64,000 nt of DNA. Origin: Dryococelus australis (taxonomy: Eukaryota; Arthropoda; Insecta; Phasmatodea; Phasmatidae). Of this stretch, positions 59,748-64,000 are shown one piece after another. Position 1 is the first letter of the stretch. Every line of letters begins with the position of its first letter. A model generated the notes under the pieces. The model did not search any database. It had not been told where the DNA came from and was given only the letters and a program-made list of their open reading frames with translations. A program made the translations under genes and the position numbers. The stretch spans positions 208,314,709 to 208,378,708 of the forward strand of contig CM057009.1 in the NCBI GenBank assembly GCA_029891345.1, read 5' to 3'.

Positions 59748-60500
59748 TCACCTTGAAGATATTTCCAACAATAATGGATAACTGAAGGTCACAATCTCCA
59801 AATTTGTAAAAACCTTATTTATTTGTTTTAGTTTAATACTAAAGATTTTTGTTGAACATTTCAGTTTACACTTTTCAGAGCAAGTACCTTTCACTACATG
59901 CCCTGGAATTTCTTTGTTCATTAATGTATCATAAGTCTTCCCGCTATTAACTTTCATTTTACTTCATATTCTTTTACAACATTTCTGGTTTTCTTTCCTT
60001 TTTTCTACCCTTTTTTAGATAATAATTCTGTATTTTCTCTACAGCTGTTCCTGTGGGTCTTATAGGCCCATTTACTTTATTCTGCAAAGCTCCTGTTCCT
60101 AAAGGAACATAATCTATGTGACCTTCATTTCCTAATGCTAAAACATCTACCTCTTTGCGCATAGCTGAAACAGTTAGGTTTTTAAGTGGTTTGTTTTTGC
60201 CTTTTCACTTTGTAGTTGTTGCCTCTTCCAAATTACCACTTTCTTCACTTGAAGACTCTGTGATGTTACCCAACTCATAATTTACATTTTCATCATTATA
60301 ATCTACTTAGGAACTACTGCACTGTGAAAACATTCTCTCTTCCAGAAATTCATCTGTTGACCATTTATAACATTTGGATAAACTCAAAACTGTTTACTGT
60401 GCAGCTACATCAAATTTTAGAAATAATTCAGGACTAGTCGGATTAGCACTCTCTGGAAATATAGGCTGCAGGGTAGTAAGGACATATTCTTGCCCTTCCT
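59748..60500 (-). pseudogene. Cys-rich pseudo-exon, probably transposon-associated
   Basis: The minus strand has an acceptor-like tgtctgtttcag ending just above 60500. A frame then reads EGQEYVLTTLQPIFPESANP, an acidic region, MRKEVDVLALGNEGHIDYVP (60162), QNYYLKKGRKKERKPEML and finally KVNSGKTYDTLMNKEIPGHV plus CSEKCKLKCSTKI (about 59880). The CxxxCxxxC motif after a basic region, preceded by a K..Y.....GK-type stretch, is a layout I recall from insect proteins linked to transposon-like sequences, but I cannot name the family. At least four stops interrupt the frame. It is not TBCD and is probably dead. Confidence 0.45.
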
Positions 60501-62504
60501 GAAACAGACAAATAAAATAATATTAAATTTATGTATTTATTTATGTGTAGCTATGCATTATCTAATACTGCACACAGTTTAGAGCGACATGAACCATAGA
60601 CAAAATAGCAGTGGTATTGCAACATTAAAGAGTAATATAGCCATATGTACATGTATGGCCTTCAGGGAAATGTAACAAAGGAATTGTAATAAGGCCACAT
60701 TTACTGATGTGGCTTTCTTACTCTCTGATTTAGGCCAAATACCAGTTAGTGTTATGTATATGAGTGCTATCTAGGGGTTAAATTTGTAACTATAGATAGA
60801 CCATATTATAGTCTATAAATTCAAATATGGCCTTTTCAATTAACATAAAACCTGGAAAATCCCAAATTTGACAGATGTAGTCATATTACTCTCTGTGTGT
60901 GATGCGTGTAGCACAACTTGAACAAGATACAAAGAAATGCTGAATCTCTGGAAAAAGATTCAGTATTTACTATTTAACAACCTATAATCAAAAACATGGT
61001 TAAATTTTTTCACGCGAGATTTAAGCCAGCAAATTCCAGCGTAATAAAGATAGAATTGACAATAAATAAACTAGAAATATTGACTGTTACTTGGGAACAA
61101 TAGTTTTATGGAAAGCTGTGCAATGAAAGGTGATAAATGAAAAAAATAAATATAAATATGAAATAAATTTTCCTGACATAGGAGGAAAATATTAACTAAT
61201 ACTTGATGTGAGACAAGTGAAACAGTGGGTAAAATATGGGAAAAACCCATAAAATATGGGAGACTTCGCGACCCAACTGATGTTGTTGGTTATGAAATCA
61301 GAGGTTTAGTAGTGCAATCTTATTTGTAGATACAAAAGTACATTAAAAATCTCATAGAGTATTAGTGACATGTGTTCACCATTGTCAGTGTTTTCTGTTA
61401 TTCAGTATATGATATGGCAGGTTCTAATCCTCTTAGGATGCTTGGGTTACCCTCAACTCCTTTGTGCTTAATGGATTATAGAATTCACAGTGACATTACT
61501 TCCATTCTTCTTCCTTGTGACATTTCTCAAGTTTGCAGATACTTCACTCATTATATACAGAATTATTTTTATTTTATGTTCAAATTTTTGTAGCAGTTAA
61601 TATAAATACAAAATAACCTAGCAGCAATAGGTCTCACTCCAATATATAGTTGAGCAAGAATTTTTAATAATGTGTAATGAATATTTCCTGGCGCACTTTT
61701 TTTGCATACATTTTACATGTTGAGGTTTTTTTAAGGGTACCTCAACCTAAAGTTATGTTTACGAAAATTTTTGCACATATTAATTTTTGGAAGCCAATCA
61801 AATTGCTAATTTAATTAACCTACACACTGGATGAAACTTCTAACCTTTCCTTTTGTATGGTAATGTGTACAAATAATTTTGCATAAATAGTTTTCGTTAT
61901 AGTGATATTAAACTGCATGTTCTTGTACTTGAAGTAGATAGGAATAATCCACATGTGCCGTAAGTCAACATGTAATGTACCTCAGGTCGACACAAGTACG
62001 AATATGCATAACCTTGCCAAAATTTGTATTAAATAGTAAAGGGAATACAGTAATTGGCTTTGATATTGATACATTTCAATTTTCAGATATTGTGTAACTC
62101 TGAACCCTGACTGCAAAAATAACTTGAAACAATGAAAAAGTACCTTCAGCAAATCAAAATTACACTTTTTGAAAATTAGCAAATGACGTTCTCCATTACA
62201 TCAAGAATTAACATAATTAAAAATTGATCTATAAATTTTGTTCTATACTGCAGAACCCTGATTGGATTACAGCTTTATTTTAGTTTTCAAAAGTATATTT
62301 TGTGCTTTTGGTTTATTAATGACCCAATCGCCTACAATATATGTGTAGTAAACAGAAAATACAGTCTACATATAAAATCCCTTTCACTTCAATGTGTTTG
62401 TAGGTGTACATCTTAAATGTGGTGGTGTTAAACGTGGTCAGAGTTAAAACCAATGTCACAGAATGCTTAGCAGAATTTTGCACTGTTGTGGAAGTGGTTT
62501 ACTG

Positions 62505-63070
62505 CTTAAAGTTACACAGTGCTGTGTTTAATTGTTTTTTTTTGGCATCACCTGTTTGTATGTTTCTAGGTTATCATTTAATTCTAAAGATGTCTTAATG
62601 TTTAAATATATTTATATAGTTAAAATAAAACAGCTGATTTTCTAGTGAGAAGCAACTGAAAATGGAATTTGTGCTTCCTGAAATTACGAGGCACTCTGTT
62701 TAAACTTAATTTTTTTAGAATCAATTCATCATATGTAACATTCTAGGATATTGTTTTATTCTAAAGATGTCTTGAATATTGAAATAAATTTATATATATT
62801 AAACAAAATTGCTGATGTTCCCATGGAAAGCAATTGAAAATATAATTTGCACTTGCTGAAAATCACGAGTCTCTCTGTTTAAACTAAATTTTTGGTATCA
62901 GTGAGGGGTTGCACGTAAACTTGTGAGGCATTATTTTATTCTAAAGACATCTGGATGTTGAAATAAATTTACATATTTTAAATAAAATCTCTGATTTTCC
63001 CACGAGAAACCATTCTAAATCGACTTCATAGTTGCTGTAATTTATGTGGTGCTGAATGTTTATTTGTTTA
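62505..63070 (+). repeat. Tandem array, three copies of a 177-180 bp unit
   Basis: The anchor attctaaaga(t/c) recurs at 62581, 62758 and 62938. Each is followed by at(g/c)t..tgaaata.attta.ata..ttaaa.aaaat and then ctgatttt/cccac..gagaa..c(a/c)a. Before each anchor there is a similar gtttaaact(t/a)aatttttt stretch. Copies are about 75-80 percent identical by eye. Confidence 0.8.
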
Positions 63071-64000
63071 TATTTTTCCTGAGAAATAAAATAAATTTTT
63101 TTTATTATTTTTTGCTTTTAAGATGTAAATATGCTACTGTGAACATGTTGTCATATTATTCTTCATAATATGAAAATAAAATATCAGGGGCATTATCAAC
63201 TTGTGTACAGTGAGAGTTTCATTGTACCTTAATTTGACACACTCTTAAATACACTTCAAATCGTCTTTTTTTCTATGAAAACTATATTCAGTTTGTTAAA
63301 CAACAAATATGTGTGCTTTTAGACCAAACCAAATTCAAAAGAAATGTGCATTGCCTCATGCAGATATTAATTACTGGTGCAGTTTTGACTTCTGGTGCAG
63401 TGTCGACTTCTGGTGCATTTGCCCTATCGATATACTTAGGTTGTTATAAGAAGAACTTGTAAGAAAAAATTGGAAATCTTGAGTCTTTTGTGTTAGTGGC
63501 ATAAATTTAGATACATAAATGATGTAACTAAATATAAAATCTGCAATCATTTGGCTGAAAGTGGCAACACCAACAGACTTTCTCATAGTGTATATTTCTA
63601 GTACATTAGTGTGCTTTATCATAATACATTATTTTTAAATGGAATATTTAGAAAATTTATGTAGGTGAAATAACGTACTATTTGAAATATTTCTGCTAAC
63701 ATAGTGTATATTATATAGTGTATGGAAGGCAAGTGCAAAATTACCATATAGGCCTAGGGAAAATTGGAAAAACCTGTTATCACGTGGAGAATTGCTGTAT
63801 GTTATAATGAGATAAACATTATACATATGAAGTAATACATTGTCTCTAGGTTATCACTTTTACTCACTAAGAAGTTTGCACGTTTGCAGGAAAGTAGACA
63901 AATAATCTGTCTGAAGTGGTTTCATAAAGTTTCAAATACTGTCAGAAGTTATGGCACTTTCCATGTCCAGAAGTGTATTATCATAACCCTCTTTTTTTAT

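Larger units (their letters stand above)
52398..64000 (+). other. TBCD intron, 5' part (at least 11.6 kb)
   Basis: This starts at donor gtaaga (52398) and does not end in the window. Stretches with nothing assignable are 52420-53330, 59080-59740, 60510-62500 and 63070-64000, all AT-rich. The open frame at 52967-53182 is in normal intron composition and has no recognised domain. Confidence 0.7.

Noticed and set aside
52398..64000. Possible next TBCD exon
   Set aside because: I looked for a match to the following part of TBCD and for AG...GT segments in the right phase, and found none that I would defend. It probably lies beyond 64000.

Overview
This window is animal nuclear DNA, most likely from a large-genome insect. 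It is AT-rich and dense with decayed transposable elements. The only recognisable host gene is cut into short exons separated by introns of 13-19 kb. Several repeats translate to phrases I remember from stick-insect (Phasmatodea, Dryococelus-type) gene predictions, so a phasmid is my best guess. That rests on memory, not on a search.

Host gene. Four consecutive plus-strand exons (1348-1516, 20582-20734, 38517-38717, 52227-52397) encode 231 codons of an alpha-solenoid protein that I identify as tubulin-specific chaperone D (TBCD). Each exon has AG/GT borders, all three internal junctions are phase 1 and join in frame, and the joined product follows the middle part of vertebrate TBCD. The window begins in one TBCD intron and ends in another. 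No second intact gene was found.

Intron 1 (1517-20581) holds an IS630/mariner-like element with matching ends (1928-2758). It also holds a Ty3/gypsy-like fragment split by a bounded Merlin (IS1595-type) DNA transposon with an exact 8-bp target duplication (6033-8468). Next is a minus-strand Ty3/gypsy element with paired LTRs, PBS-like and polypurine sites but almost no pol (about 12730-17223). A 238-bp tandem duplication and a Tc1 relic follow.

Intron 2 (20735-38516) holds a broken envelope-like reading frame (21440-22877), a LINE-type 3' repeat and a solo LTR (26580-27217). It also has a nested stack: a second copy of the same gypsy family with a MITE in its LTR and a hAT transposon in its gag (28580-34600). 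A long (TA)n tract, a phasmid-type repeat and a 219-bp MITE come after that.

Intron 3 (38718-52226) holds a minus-strand LINE scrap, a 2.5-kb TIR element whose ends match the 219-bp MITE, a minus-strand hAT relic, another phasmid-type repeat, and a long-armed inverted-repeat deletion derivative of the IS630-like family (50097-50825).

The last intron (52398-64000) holds a 5'-truncated LINE, a third gag scrap of the gypsy family, a broken Ty3/gypsy pol carrying a tRNA-derived SINE, a decayed Cys-rich pseudo-exon and a 178-bp tandem array.

No operon, CRISPR array, rRNA or intact tRNA gene is present. Nothing here is a convincing new functional system. The most informative items are the nested transposon stacks with readable boundaries, the Merlin element with inverted arrays of a short motif near both ends, and the TIR family shared by a MITE and a larger element.
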